Positions 1 through 8,810 are shown, counted from the stretch's first letter. The stretch is 64,000 nucleotides of DNA from Streptomyces sp. NBC_00239 (GCF_036194065.1 NZ_CP108095.1:1178001-1242000), one strand, 5' to 3'. The notes: generated from the letters alone by a model not told the origin. Numbers and translations are program-made.

Positions 1-561
1 GGTGGCGAGTTCGTCGATGGTCGATTCGAGGAGGTAGCAGGCGTAGCGCAGCTCGCCGGCGAGCAGGTGGGCGATGGCGCGGCCGCGGATCGCGCGGGCC
101 CGCCGGGGCAGCGGTTCCGCGCCGAGCAGCTGCTCGGCCGTTTCGAAGTGGCGCCGGGCGTCGTCGAGCTCGCCGGTCTCCAGGGCGCAGTCGCCGAGTC
201 CGAGGAGGGCTTCGGCCTGTTCGGGGACCAGGTCCAGGTGCTCTGCGTCGGTGAGCAGCCGCCGGTAGGCGACCGCGGCCTCGTCGGCCGATCCGGTCGC
301 GAGCTGCCGCTGCGCATCGGTGAGCCCGAGCCGCAGCTCGGTGGCGAGGCGGGCGGGGCGGCCGGTGGCCAGTTCCTCGTAGGTCGTGCCGAGCCGCTGC
401 GCGAGGAAGCGCAGGGCGGTCTCGGAGGGCCGGACCTTGCCGGACTCCAGGGTCGAGATGTACGCGGGCGTGTAGGCGGGTTCCGCGAGCTGGCGCTGCG
501 TCAGGCCTTTCTGTGCGCGCAACTGCTGCACACGGCGTCCGATCTCGGCCGGTTCATCCAT
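1..561 (-). CDS. XRE-family transcriptional regulator, 3' end outside window
   Basis: The reading frame opens at ATG 561 and is still open at base 1, so only about 187 N-terminal residues are visible. Residues 6-60 form a typical XRE helix-turn-helix (RVQQLRAQKGLTQRQLAEPA, then YISTLESGKVRPS), followed by an all-helical, Ala/Leu/Glu-rich stretch with repeating tetratricopeptide character (ALLGLGDCALETGELDDARR). This is the N-HTH, C-TPR layout of many actinobacterial stand-alone regulators that sense a ligand or peptide through the TPR part. It is divergent from the secreted M64 peptidase gene. The regulated target is not shown by sequence. Confidence 0.85.
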   Translation of the reverse strand, partial: MDEPAEIGRRVQQLRAQKGLTQRQLAEPAYTPAYISTLESGKVRPSETALRFLAQRLGTTYEELATGRPARLATELRLGLTDAQRQLATGSADEAAVAYRRLLTDAEHLDLVPEQAEALLGLGDCALETGELDDARRHFETAEQLLGAEPLPRRARAIRGRAIAHLLAGELRYACYLLESTIDELAT

Positions 562-702
562 GGCTGACCCCCTTGTCTGCTCCGGCCCGCCCGGTTTCAG
601 GGGGTCGGGTCATTGCGTACGGCCCGTGCACGCCTCTAAGTTAAGCAACTCGTTCATCGTACTTACTTCATTGGTTAACTGTCCCGTCGGGGAGAGGGTT
701 TC
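562..702. promoter_or_regulatory. Divergent intergenic promoter region between XRE regulator and M64 peptidase
   Basis: This stretch contains an unusually AT-rich patch (about 635-685) in a GC-rich genome. AGTTAA at 639-644 is mirrored by TTAACT at 675-680, giving a spaced inverted repeat that could bind the divergent XRE regulator. The peptidase start at 703 has a clear ribosome site (GGGGAGAGGG just upstream). Operator function is inferred from position and symmetry only. Confidence 0.35.
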
Positions 703-2049
703 ATGCGATCCGCATTGCGCAGAGCTGTTGTCGTGGCCGGTGTGGCCACGACCGTCGCCGCCGTACTGGCCACCGCGCCCGGGGGCGCCGTCGCCGCTCC
801 CCCGCTGGCCGGGCGGGGCGGGGTCACGGTGGAGATCCCGGGGCCGGAGAGCGGCACGGTCGCCGGCTCCGGCCACACCGAGGTGCCGGCGGACGGCCGG
901 GCCCGGCCGTCGGGCGCGCTGACGTCCGCCGAGGCGGCGGCGGACGGCGAGGTCGCCCGGCTGGCGGGCGACGGCCGCACCGCCGACCGGCTGGACATCG
1001 TCGTGGTCGGCGACGGCTACACCGCCGCCCAGCTGGGCCGGTTCCGCGCCGACGCCAAGGCCAAGTGGGAGGAGCTGGCGGCGGTCGAGCCGTACGCCAC
1101 CTACCGCAACCTGTTCAACGTGTGGACGGTCGACGCGGTCTCGAACCAGTCCGGCGTGTCCGGCGACCCGGAGGCGGGCACGGTCCGCGACACCGCGCTC
1201 GGCTCGTACTTCTGGTGCGACGGCATCGAGCGGCTGCTCTGCGTCGACCAGGCCAAGGTGGACCGGTACGTGGCGAAGGCCCCGGAGGCCGACCTGGTGC
1301 TGGTGCTGTCCAACAGCACCAAGTACGGCGGCGCCGGCTACAACGAGCCCAGCAAGACGCTGGGCTACGAGGGCATATCCACCGCGTCCGCGGGCAACGA
1401 GAAGTCCGGCCAGGTCGCCATCCACGAGACCGGCCACTCGCTGGGCAAGCTCGCCGACGAGTACTTCTACCCCGGCTACCCCGGCTACGAGCAGTACACG
1501 GGCGCCGAGCCGGCCGACTCCAACATCAGCACGCTGACGGCCGCCGACCTCGCCTCGCGGCGGGCCAAGTGGCACCGCTGGCTCGGCGCCACCTCCCCCG
1601 ACGGCGGCAAGGTCGGCGCCTACGAGGGCGGCGGCTACTTCGTCAAGGGCCTGTACCGGCCCACCGACAACTCCCTGATGCGGATCCTCGGCAAGCCGTT
1701 CAACCTGCCGGGCGTCGAGTCGATGATCGCCGGGTTCCACCGGCACGCGAACCCGGTCACGGCGCTCACCCCGACCAACCGGACGCTGCGCCCGGGCAAG
1801 ACGGTGAAGATCTCCGTGCCCAAGCTGGCCGGCAACCGCCAGTTCGTCATCCGCTGGTACCTGGACGGGAAGGAACTGACGTCCCTGAAGGGCCGCACCA
1901 AGGTGGCGGTGGCCGATCTGTCCCGCAAGCTGGCCGACGGCCGCACCCACAAGCTGGGGGTGGCCGTCGAGGACCGCACGCCGTCCGTGCGGGACCCGCA
2001 GATCGCCTCCACCCTGAAGGCGAAGATCCGCTGGAAGGTCAGTCTCTGA
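703..2049 (+). CDS. Secreted zinc metallopeptidase, M64 (IgA-peptidase-like) family
   Basis: A 448-residue protein with a Sec signal peptide (basic MRSALRR, hydrophobic core to about residue 30, AVAAP cleavage region). The catalytic motif HETGHSLGKLADEY begins at residue 241, so His241 and His245 bind zinc and Glu242 is the catalytic base; the extended HExxHxxGxxxDEY form is characteristic of M64. The region before it (LDIVVVGDGYTAAQLGRF) is also typical of the family. The last ~90 residues look like a beta-sandwich. ATG 703 is preceded by a strong Shine-Dalgarno sequence. It is a probable extracellular scavenging protease; its substrate is unknown. Confidence 0.9.
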   Translation: MRSALRRAVVVAGVATTVAAVLATAPGGAVAAPPLAGRGGVTVEIPGPESGTVAGSGHTEVPADGRARPSGALTSAEAAADGEVARLAGDGRTADRLDIVVVGDGYTAAQLGRFRADAKAKWEELAAVEPYATYRNLFNVWTVDAVSNQSGVSGDPEAGTVRDTALGSYFWCDGIERLLCVDQAKVDRYVAKAPEADLVLVLSNSTKYGGAGYNEPSKTLGYEGISTASAGNEKSGQVAIHETGHSLGKLADEYFYPGYPGYEQYTGAEPADSNISTLTAADLASRRAKWHRWLGATSPDGGKVGAYEGGGYFVKGLYRPTDNSLMRILGKPFNLPGVESMIAGFHRHANPVTALTPTNRTLRPGKTVKISVPKLAGNRQFVIRWYLDGKELTSLKGRTKVAVADLSRKLADGRTHKLGVAVEDRTPSVRDPQIASTLKAKIRWKVSL

Positions 2050-2081
2050 CATTCCGTCACCCGCTTCGGCGGATCCGCTCC

Positions 2082-3452
2082 TCAGGGCAGGTAGCGGGTG
2101 TAGAGCAGCCGGTCGGGTGAGACCGGCGGGCTGCCCTGCAGCACCCCGGTGGTGGCGTTCGCCACGAGCGCCTGTTTGACCCGGGCCGGGGTGTCCACGG
2201 GGTGGTGGGAGAGGTGGAGGGCGGCGGCGCCGGCCGCGTGGGCGGTGGCCATCGAGGTCCCGCTGAGCGTCGCGGTGGCGGTGTCGCCGTCCTTCCATGC
2301 AGAAGTGATGCCCACCCCGGGCGCGAACAGCGAGACGCAGTTCCCGTAGTTGGAGGACGAGGCCCGGCGGTCGGTGCGGTCGCTCGCGGCGACGCTGATG
2401 ATCTCGGGCAGCCGTGCGGGCGAGATTCCGCACGCTCCGTCGGGGCGTGCGGAGCTGCCGGCCGAAGCGGCGTAGGTGATCCCCGAGTCGATCGAGTTGC
2501 GGACCGCCGCGTCCAGGGCCGCGCTGGCGGCCCCGCCGAGGCCCATGGTGGCGACGGCCGGGCGCACGGCGTGCGCGGTGACCCAGTCGATGCCCGCGAT
2601 GACCCCCGAAGTGCTGGCGGATCCCTGGCAGTTGAGGACGCGTACGGCCACGGGTCGGGCCTCCTTGGACACTCCGAAGGTCCGGCCTGCCGCGATGCCC
2701 GCGACATGGGTGCCGTGCCCGTTGCAGTCGTTGCCGTTCTGCCCGTCCCCGACGGTGTCGGTGCCGACGGACGCGCGCCCGCCGAACTCCGCGTGCGTCA
2801 GCCGCAGCCCGGTGTCGATCACGTACACGTGGACCTCGGGCGCGGTGGTCGAGTACGAGTAGGTGGTGGACAGCGGCAGCCGGCGTTGGTCGATCCGGTC
2901 CAGCCCCCAGGGCGCGCCGGGCTGCGTGCCGCCCGCCGCCGGTGCGAGGACCGCGGCGGACGCCGCGGCGGCGGGCCCGACGGCTCCGACGGCTCCGACG
3001 GCTCCGACGGCCAGCGTGCGGTCCCGTTCGACCAGGGCGACCCTCGGGTCGGCGGCGAGCCGGGCCGCCTGCGGCGCAGTCATCCGCGCCGAGAATCCCC
3101 GCAGCGCGGAGTGGTACACGCGGCCGAGCCGGGCCCCGTCCGCCCGCGCGAGCAGCGTCCGGGCGGTGTCCCGCACCGACGCGGCCGGCCCGACGGCGAC
3201 GGCGGCGGCGGCGGCGGAAGAGGTTGCGGAGGCGTGTGCGGAGGCGGCGGACGCCGTGGCGGCCGGCCCGGCGCCGGGTTCCTTCAGTACCACGATCCAG
3301 TCCGCGGCGGCGGACACGGCCGGTAGGGCGGGCGGAGCGGGCGCCGCCTGCGAGGCGGGCCCGGCGCCGAGCTGGAGGCCGGCGGCGAGGAGGGCGGCGG
3401 GCAGCAGCAGCGAGAGCGGCCGGCGGATCCGGAGCGTGCGTAACTCACTCAT
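2082..3452 (-). CDS. Secreted S8 subtilisin-like protease with inhibitor prodomain; TTA codon and altered oxyanion residue
   Basis: 456 residues from ATG 3452, chosen because AAGGTG lies 8 bases upstream; an in-frame ATG at 3476 is possible. A signal peptide is followed by an I9-type prodomain (DWIVVLKEPG at about 51, GFSARMTAPQAARLAADPRVALVERD at about 120-144), an Ala/Gly/Val linker and the S8 domain. Asp213 (VIDTG), His246 (GHGTHVAG) and Ser400 (SGTSMATAH) are present. Where the family has the oxyanion Asn (AAGN), this protein reads SAGS at residues 330-333, and the usual MSLGG is MGLGG. Codon 4 is TTA (3443-3441), so translation should depend on the rare leucyl tRNA encoded by bldA. Family certain, activity uncertain. 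Confidence 0.88.
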   Translation of the reverse strand: MSELRTLRIRRPLSLLLPAALLAAGLQLGAGPASQAAPAPPALPAVSAAADWIVVLKEPGAGPAATASAASAHASATSSAAAAAVAVGPAASVRDTARTLLARADGARLGRVYHSALRGFSARMTAPQAARLAADPRVALVERDRTLAVGAVGAVGAVGPAAAASAAVLAPAAGGTQPGAPWGLDRIDQRRLPLSTTYSYSTTAPEVHVYVIDTGLRLTHAEFGGRASVGTDTVGDGQNGNDCNGHGTHVAGIAAGRTFGVSKEARPVAVRVLNCQGSASTSGVIAGIDWVTAHAVRPAVATMGLGGAASAALDAAVRNSIDSGITYAASAGSSARPDGACGISPARLPEIISVAASDRTDRRASSSNYGNCVSLFAPGVGITSAWKDGDTATATLSGTSMATAHAAGAAALHLSHHPVDTPARVKQALVANATTGVLQGSPPVSPDRLLYTRYLP

Positions 3453-3632
3453 TCCCGTGGCACCTTGACCTTTCATCGACCGGGTGTGGGGGTCTGGCCG
3501 GAGTGCGGTCGTGCGGTGGAACGCCGTGCGGGACGCCGGGTACGGCGGCGCACGCCAGGCTCCCGCGCCCCGGGCCGATGGCACAAGAGGGCGGCGGGAG
3601 CCTGGCAGGGGACACGGGTCAGACGCCGGCCG

Positions 3633-6600
3633 TCACGGGGTGAAGGTCCAGCGCTGGGCGGCACTGTTGTCGCAGGCCGCCCGGGTGAGCTTGGTGCCGT
3701 TGGCGGTGGCGGAGCCCGCCGGCGCCAGACACCGGTCGCCGTTGCGCAGGGTGCTCTGCGGCCCGGCCGTCCAGGTCTGGCCGGGTGTTCCGGCACAGGG
3801 CTGGATGGTCACCATGGTGGCGGCCGTCCCGTCGAGGCAGACCCCCGCGAGCCCGGTCAGCCTGCCGTCCGGCTGGAGGGTCCAGCGCTGGTTGGGGCCG
3901 CCGTGGCAGGAGTACAGGGTCGGCTCGGTGCCGGGGGTGGTGGCGCTGAACGGCAGGTCGATACAGCTGCTGGACGCGGCGTTGACGAGCGTCGCGTCTC
4001 CGGGCAGCGGCGCCGCCCGGCCCGTAGCCGTGATCTCGGCCGCGCTGGTCCACGGCCCGCGCCCGCCGGCCTCGGTGAGGGCCTTCAGCCGCAGGTAGCG
4101 GCCGGTCCGCCCGGCGAGCGGTACGGTCTTCCCGGCGGCGGTGTCGGCGAAGGTACCGGTCGCGGCCGGGGAGCCCCAGGCCGCGGTGGTGTCCGAGACG
4201 TACACCTCGTAGCCGCCGATCCGCCCGTTGGAGCCGCCGTCCTGGCGGGGCAGGTAGCCCAGCCCGTCGAGGGCGTAGCGGGCCCCGAGGTCGATCTGGA
4301 TCTCGTGGGGCAGCGCGGCGGGCCGGCCCGAGGACCAGGCGGTGTGCCACTTGGTGGCCGGGTTCCCGTCGAAGGCGTTCGTCGCGGCGCCGTTCTCCGC
4401 GGCCGTCTCCTGGCTGTCGACGTAGGCGAGGCTCCAGCCGGCCTGCGGGATGGCGGTACCGGCGGGGATCGGGTCGGCGGCGGGCAGCCGGATGCCGGTC
4501 GCGGTGAGCGTGAAGGCGGCGGACTTGCTGCCCGTCTTGACCCACAGGATGCCCGCCCGGTCGGCCGGGTCGAAGTACCAGCCGGTGGCGGCCGCGTCGT
4601 AGGCGGTCTTCGAGGCGAGGGCGGGCAGCGCCGCGCCGTCGGCGGTGACCGTGCCGGGCGCGCCGGCGACGTGCAGGCTGAACTCGTAGCCGCGGGACGC
4701 GGGTTTGCCGGCGTAGCTGCCGTTGGCCGCTCCCACGGAGACCGTGACGTCACCGGTTCCGGTGGCCGGCGCGGTGACGTCGACGCGCTGGCGCGCGTAG
4801 GCGCCGTTCTGGTGGGCCCGGGTCAGGCCGTCGTCCTCGTACAGCGTGAAGGAGGAGCTGCCGCGCGGGTGGATGTCGTAGGTGAGGGTGGACACGGGCT
4901 TCTCGCCGGTGTGGTTCATCTGCGGCCACATCGGCACGATGGAGCCGCCCTTGACGAACAGCGGCAGGGTGTCGAGCGGCGCCGCATAGCCGTTGAGCCA
5001 GCCCGGTCCGGCGTACGTCTTGCCGGTCCAGTAGTCGGTCCAGGTGCCGGCCGGGAGGTAGATCCCGTCGCGGACGGTGGTGTCGGAGACGACCGGCGCG
5101 ACCAGGAAGGAGTCTCCCGCCATGAACTGACCGCTGGTCAGATTGCCGCGGGCGACCGGGTCTTCGGGGTATTCGAGGACCAGGGCGCGGGTGCTCGGGA
5201 CACCGCTCTCGTGGGCGATGCGGCTCATGGTGTACAGGTAGGGCATCAGCCGCATCTTGAGCTTGAGGTACTTGCGGTTGACGGACAGGTAGGGCTCGGC
5301 GAACCGCCAGGGCTGCTTGTCCTGGTAGCCGGCCGCCGGGTTGGTGGCGCCCCAGCCGGACATGGTCATGAAGGCCGGTGTGAACGCCTTCCACTGCAGG
5401 TCGCGCACGTACGTCTTGGGGCTGCCGCCGAAGATGCCGTCGACGTCGCCGGAGGCGTAGTTGAAGCCGGACAGGCCGGCCCCGGCGATGGCGGGCACGT
5501 GCCAGCGCATGTCGTCCCAGGTGCCGTGGGTGTCCCCGGTCCACACGACCGCGTTGCGCTGGGTTCCCGCCCAGCCGTCGACGGTCCACACGTAGCGCCG
5601 CGCGTCGGAGTTCTTCTCGATGCCTTCGACGGCCTGCTTCACCCCGTCGAAGGCGTACTTGTAGCCGCTGCCGATCCAGGCGACGTCGGTCTTCACGCCC
5701 CGGGTGCCGGCCGTGCCCACCTCGTCACCGATGCCGGACAGGCCGGTCGAGGTCCACAGGCCGGTCTGGAAGCCCTTGGCGCGCAGCGCGTCCACGGTCG
5801 ACTTCAGGGGTGCGGTGTAGCCGCAGCCGTAGCCGTCGTTGGGCAGGAACCAGCCGGAGGGCATGTCGGCGGCGCGGGCGTCGGTGGCGTAGCCGACCAC
5901 GTCCGGGGTGGTCTGGTGGCGCGCCCGGTTGTGGTCGCCCTGGTAGTCCGGGTTGGAGGCGTTGAAGCAGTCGGCGTTGCCGAGTTCGAGGCCCCACATC
6001 GGCGCCATGAAGGGCTTGCCGCTCACATCGGTGTAGGCGTCGAGCACCTCCTTGAGGGAGTTCCCGGTGAAGTACCAGGCGTCGAAGCGCTTCTCGTCGT
6101 GGGTGAAGGTGCCGGGCGCGTTGAATCCGTACGAGCCGGGCGCCCAGGTGTTGCGCATCACGCCGTAGCCGTTGGTGGACATGTAGAAGGGCGCGGGGCT
6201 GGCGTTGTTGTTCTCGCGCCATTTGTTGTCGACGGCCACCGGGACGGTCTTGCCGCGCAGGGCCCATTCGCCCAGCCGCAGCCCGGTGCCGTAGAACTGC
6301 TCGTCGGCGCCGCGCGCCAGGTACTGGGTGGTCTGCGTGCCGGTCCAGCTGGTGGGCTGGGTCTCCTGCCACACGGGCGTGGTGTTGTCGGCGCGGTACA
6401 CCGAGAACTGCAGCGGGGACTTGTTCACGCGGATGGACAGCGCCCCGGTGGTGATCCGGTAGTAGCTTCCCGCGTCGGAGTACGCGGGGCTGACCGCGCC
6501 GAAGTCGGTCGTGGTGGCGAGGTCCGAGCCGGCCGGGTCGTTGGTGAACGCACCGTCGGGCGACAGCCAGATCCGGAAGATGTCGGAACGGGCCACGACC

Positions 6601-6863
6601 ACCCGGGCCTTGGCGCCGGTGGACGCCGTGACGGTGAAGGTGTTGCCGGACTGGCTGAATCCGGTGACCGAACCCGCCGAGGCGGCGGCCGCGGGGCCGG
6701 CGGGGGCGATGGCGGCCAGACCCGCCGCGGCGAGTGCGGTGGCGAGGACGGTGCCCAGGGCGCGCCCGCGCCCCCGGCTCCTGCGCGGTCGTGGTCGATG
6801 CGGGTGCGGGTGCGCGTCCCGGGCCGGGGCCGGGCGCGAACGGCGTAGCAGGCCGAGTCTCAT
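3633..6863 (-). CDS. Secreted multidomain GH31 glycoside hydrolase with F5/8-type C and ricin-type CBM domains
   Basis: 1076 residues from ATG 6863, which has GGAG seven bases upstream; earlier in-frame ATGs have none. A long basic leader precedes a hydrophobic signal core and AAAASA. The GH31 barrel shows GVKTDVAWIG with the putative nucleophile Asp393 and VVWTGDTHGTWDDM with the putative acid/base Asp444, then the beta-sandwich typical of the family. Residues ~808-947 form a discoidin/CBM32-like domain and ~955-1076 a ricin-type trefoil (CBM13) with NQRW, GQTW and AQRW motifs. It probably acts on alpha-linked sugars of polysaccharides or glycoconjugates outside the cell; exact linkage specificity cannot be read from the motifs. 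Confidence 0.9.
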   Translation of the reverse strand: MRLGLLRRSRPAPARDAHPHPHRPRPRRSRGRGRALGTVLATALAAAGLAAIAPAGPAAAASAGSVTGFSQSGNTFTVTASTGAKARVVVARSDIFRIWLSPDGAFTNDPAGSDLATTTDFGAVSPAYSDAGSYYRITTGALSIRVNKSPLQFSVYRADNTTPVWQETQPTSWTGTQTTQYLARGADEQFYGTGLRLGEWALRGKTVPVAVDNKWRENNNASPAPFYMSTNGYGVMRNTWAPGSYGFNAPGTFTHDEKRFDAWYFTGNSLKEVLDAYTDVSGKPFMAPMWGLELGNADCFNASNPDYQGDHNRARHQTTPDVVGYATDARAADMPSGWFLPNDGYGCGYTAPLKSTVDALRAKGFQTGLWTSTGLSGIGDEVGTAGTRGVKTDVAWIGSGYKYAFDGVKQAVEGIEKNSDARRYVWTVDGWAGTQRNAVVWTGDTHGTWDDMRWHVPAIAGAGLSGFNYASGDVDGIFGGSPKTYVRDLQWKAFTPAFMTMSGWGATNPAAGYQDKQPWRFAEPYLSVNRKYLKLKMRLMPYLYTMSRIAHESGVPSTRALVLEYPEDPVARGNLTSGQFMAGDSFLVAPVVSDTTVRDGIYLPAGTWTDYWTGKTYAGPGWLNGYAAPLDTLPLFVKGGSIVPMWPQMNHTGEKPVSTLTYDIHPRGSSSFTLYEDDGLTRAHQNGAYARQRVDVTAPATGTGDVTVSVGAANGSYAGKPASRGYEFSLHVAGAPGTVTADGAALPALASKTAYDAAATGWYFDPADRAGILWVKTGSKSAAFTLTATGIRLPAADPIPAGTAIPQAGWSLAYVDSQETAAENGAATNAFDGNPATKWHTAWSSGRPAALPHEIQIDLGARYALDGLGYLPRQDGGSNGRIGGYEVYVSDTTAAWGSPAATGTFADTAAGKTVPLAGRTGRYLRLKALTEAGGRGPWTSAAEITATGRAAPLPGDATLVNAASSSCIDLPFSATTPGTEPTLYSCHGGPNQRWTLQPDGRLTGLAGVCLDGTAATMVTIQPCAGTPGQTWTAGPQSTLRNGDRCLAPAGSATANGTKLTRAACDNSAAQRWTFTP

Positions 6864-6983
6864 GGGCAGCTCCAGCAGCTCGTCATGCGGTCCGAGGGCG
6901 CGCGGAAGCCACCCTCGCGACACGCGAGTTGTTTGGCATGCGCCCGGCAACATAGCGCGAAGACCGTTCCGTTTGAAAGAAGT

Positions 6984-7019
6984 TGCTTGAAACTGGCGAT
7001 TATCAATCATCTTCAAGCA
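6984..7019 (-). promoter_or_regulatory. Spaced inverted repeat upstream of the GH31 gene
   Basis: TGCTTGAA at 6984-6991 faces TTCAAGCA at 7012-7019 across a 20-base AT-rich spacer, in the only AT-rich stretch before the GH31 start at 6863. A further TTGAAA lies at about 6973. Such spaced dyads often bind LacI- or ROK-type sugar repressors near Streptomyces glycosidase genes, but no such regulator is adjacent. Confidence 0.35.
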
Positions 7020-7054
7020 TCAGGTGTCGGCGGCCGTGCGGAGGCCGCAACGCA

Positions 7055-7093
7055 CAGGGGTCCGACGGCAGCGGAGCTGCCGTCGGACCCCTG
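7055..7093 (-). terminator. Strong hairpin terminator after the DoxX/dioxygenase operon
   Basis: Perfect 18-bp stem (7055-7072 with 7076-7093) and a 3-base GGA loop. It lies 29 bases past the DoxX stop codon in the direction of that operon and well upstream of the GH31 start, so it most likely ends the DoxX transcript. There is no U-tract, as is common in Streptomyces. Confidence 0.8.
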
Positions 7094-7121
7094 GTCCCGT
7101 GTCCTGCCTGCGCCTACCGGG

Positions 7122-7685
7122 TTACGAGCGCGCGAGCAGGGTGGCCGCCGCGAGGACCGCGGCGAGGCCGAGCGCCGCGGCGCCGTACTGGAGACGGTGG
7201 CTGCGCACGACGGGCACGAAGCGGTCGAGGGCGTACCGGCCGGGACCGGTCAGCGCCAGCGCGGCGGAGACCGCCACCAGCAGCACCTCGTACTCGACGC
7301 CGCCGGCGGCGACGAAGAAGCTGCCGCTCCAGGCGACGGCCAGCGCGTTGACCATGGTGCCGGCGACGGCCGCGGCGGCGAGCGGGGCGAGCAGGCCGAG
7401 GGCCAGGCCGAGGCCGCCGAGGGTCTCGGTGAGCCCGGCGACGACGGCCATCGCGTCGCCGGCCGGGTAGCCGCTGGAGCTGAAGAAGGCGCCGGTGCCG
7501 TCGATGCCGCCGCCGCCGAACCAGCCGAACAGCTTCTGGACACCGTGCCCGGCCACCGTCAGACCGACCACGAGGCGGAGCAGCAGCAGACCGAGGTCGT
7601 AGCCGTGCAGGGTCGACGGGTGCGGGGCGCCGCCGGCGTCGGGGACGGCGTCGGTGCGGGGGGTGGTGGCGGAAGTCGCGCTCAT
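7122..7685 (-). CDS. DoxX-family integral membrane protein
   Basis: 187 residues with four predicted membrane helices: about 30-50 (LGLLLLRLVVGLTVAGHG), 75-100, 105-125 and 165-185. The RLVVGLTVAGHGVQKLFGWFGG segment and the following GxGLALGLL region are the DoxX signature. ATG 7685 is used because the upstream in-frame Met lies in low-complexity sequence. It follows the dioxygenase gene on the same strand after a 194-base gap and likely shares its transcript. In Bacillus, DoxX-like proteins CatD and MhqP are co-encoded with ring-cleavage dioxygenases in quinone-responsive operons, which makes a role in electrophile or quinone handling plausible here. Confidence 0.88.
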   Translation of the reverse strand: MSATSATTPRTDAVPDAGGAPHPSTLHGYDLGLLLLRLVVGLTVAGHGVQKLFGWFGGGGIDGTGAFFSSSGYPAGDAMAVVAGLTETLGGLGLALGLLAPLAAAAVAGTMVNALAVAWSGSFFVAAGGVEYEVLLVAVSAALALTGPGRYALDRFVPVVRSHRLQYGAAALGLAAVLAAATLLARS

Positions 7686-7776
7686 GGAGGGGCGGTTCTC
7701 TCTCTGTGTCGGACGCGCGCCGGGAACGGCGGCGGCGGTACGGGTGCGCGCGGGGATACGGACGCGCACGGGGACG

Positions 7777-7832
7777 GGGATGCGGGTGCGGATGCGGATG
7801 CGGATACGGGCGCCGGTGCCGGTGCTGGTGCC
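7777..7832. repeat. Short hexamer-type tandem repeat in the dioxygenase-DoxX spacer
   Basis: A degenerate 6-bp tandem repeat (GGATGC/GGGTGC/GGATAC, then GGTGCC/GGTGCT) of roughly nine units. It lies in the 194-base spacer between the two co-directional genes. Slippage-type expansion is likely; no coding function is evident. Confidence 0.55.
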
Positions 7833-7879
7833 GACGCTTCCGCGGGTACGGGTACGGGCAGGGCGACGGCGGCGGACGG

Positions 7880-8665
7880 TCAGCCGAACTGGAGGGAGCG
7901 CTTGGACAGCCCCATCCAGAAGCCGTCGACGGCCGTGCGGCCGGAGTCGAGTTCCTCGTGGGCGGCGCCGAGCGTCACGAACAGCGGGGCGAAGTGCTCG
8001 GTGCGCGGGTGGGCCAACTGCCCTGCGGGCGCCTTGTGTTCGAAGTCGAGCAGCGCGTCGACGTCACCGGTTTCGAGGGCGCGGCGCCCCCAGTCGTCGA
8101 ACTCGGTGGACCAGCCGGGCACGCCCGGCCCGGGGTGGCGCAGCGCGGCCAGGTTGTGGGTGAAGAAGCCGCTTCCGACGATGAGCACGCCCTCGTCGCG
8201 CAGCGGCGCGAGCCTGCGCCCGATGTCCATGAGCCGGCGCGGGTCCAGGGTGGGCATGGACACCTGGAGCACCGGGATGTCGGCTTCGGGGAACATCTCG
8301 ACGAGCGGGACGTACGCGCCGTGGTCGAGGCCGCGGTCGGGGATGTCCTGCACGGGCGTGCCGGGTGCGCGCAGCAGCTTGCGCACGCTCTCCGCGAGCT
8401 CCGGCGCGCCGGGGGCCTCGTACCGCACTCGGTAGTAGTGCTCGGGGAAGCCCCAGAAGTCGTAGACGAGCGGGACCGGCTCGGTGGCTCCGAGGGCCAG
8501 CGGGGCCTCCTCCCAGTGGGCGGAGACCATCAGGATCGCCCGGGGCCCGGGCAGCCCGGCGGACCAGGCGGCGAGCTGGCCGGGCCACAGGGGGTCGTCG
8601 GCCAGCGGGGGCGCGCCGTGGCTGAGGTAGAGGGCGGGCATCCGCCCGGGGGTCGCGGTGGTCAT
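7880..8665 (-). CDS. Class III extradiol (4,5-DOPA-type) ring-cleavage dioxygenase
   Basis: 261 residues from ATG 8665, preceded by GGGAGAG. The protein has the DODA/YgiD layout: LYLSHGAPP with a metal-ligand His16, AILMVSAHWEE with His50, the GLDHGAYVPL motif (His115) and a late GSGFFTHNL histidine. Members of this LigB-type superfamily use a mononuclear metal to open catechol rings, as in DOPA-type substrates. The gene is divergent from a MarR regulator across a perfect inverted repeat and precedes a DoxX gene. Substrates here are probably catechols or quinone-derived phenols; that is inference from context. Confidence 0.9.
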   Translation of the reverse strand: MTTATPGRMPALYLSHGAPPLADDPLWPGQLAAWSAGLPGPRAILMVSAHWEEAPLALGATEPVPLVYDFWGFPEHYYRVRYEAPGAPELAESVRKLLRAPGTPVQDIPDRGLDHGAYVPLVEMFPEADIPVLQVSMPTLDPRRLMDIGRRLAPLRDEGVLIVGSGFFTHNLAALRHPGPGVPGWSTEFDDWGRRALETGDVDALLDFEHKAPAGQLAHPRTEHFAPLFVTLGAAHEELDSGRTAVDGFWMGLSKRSLQFG

Positions 8666-8737
8666 CGTGCTCTCTCCCAGTGTGGGCGCGCCGAGGACGG
8701 GCGGGCATCCGGACGGGATCCCGATCCGACAGGTGTG

Positions 8738-8789
8738 GTTCAAATTCGAACCGGCGATTCCGACCCTACGCCGTGATTCGAATTTGAAC
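8738..8789. promoter_or_regulatory. Twin MarR operator between dioxygenase and MarR genes
   Basis: A 13-base arm GTTCAAATTCGAA at 8738-8750 is repeated as its exact reverse complement TTCGAATTTGAAC at 8777-8789, with 26 bases between. Each arm contains the palindrome TTCGAA, so each could be a separate MarR dimer site; centres are 39 bp apart. The pair sits in the 145-base divergent promoter region, where one regulator could repress both directions. Confidence 0.85.
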
Positions 8790-8810
8790 AACTACCGTAG
8801 GGTGGGTCCC

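Noticed and set aside
610..2433. 607-aa open frame on the minus strand over the M64 gene
   Set aside because: It is antisense to a well-supported gene and has the Arg/Gly/Pro-rich composition of a GC-skew shadow frame.
3465..6848. 1127-aa open frame antisense to GH31
   Set aside because: Composition is nearly all Gly/Arg/Val/Ala/Pro with no family motif; the opposite strand encodes a complete glycosidase.
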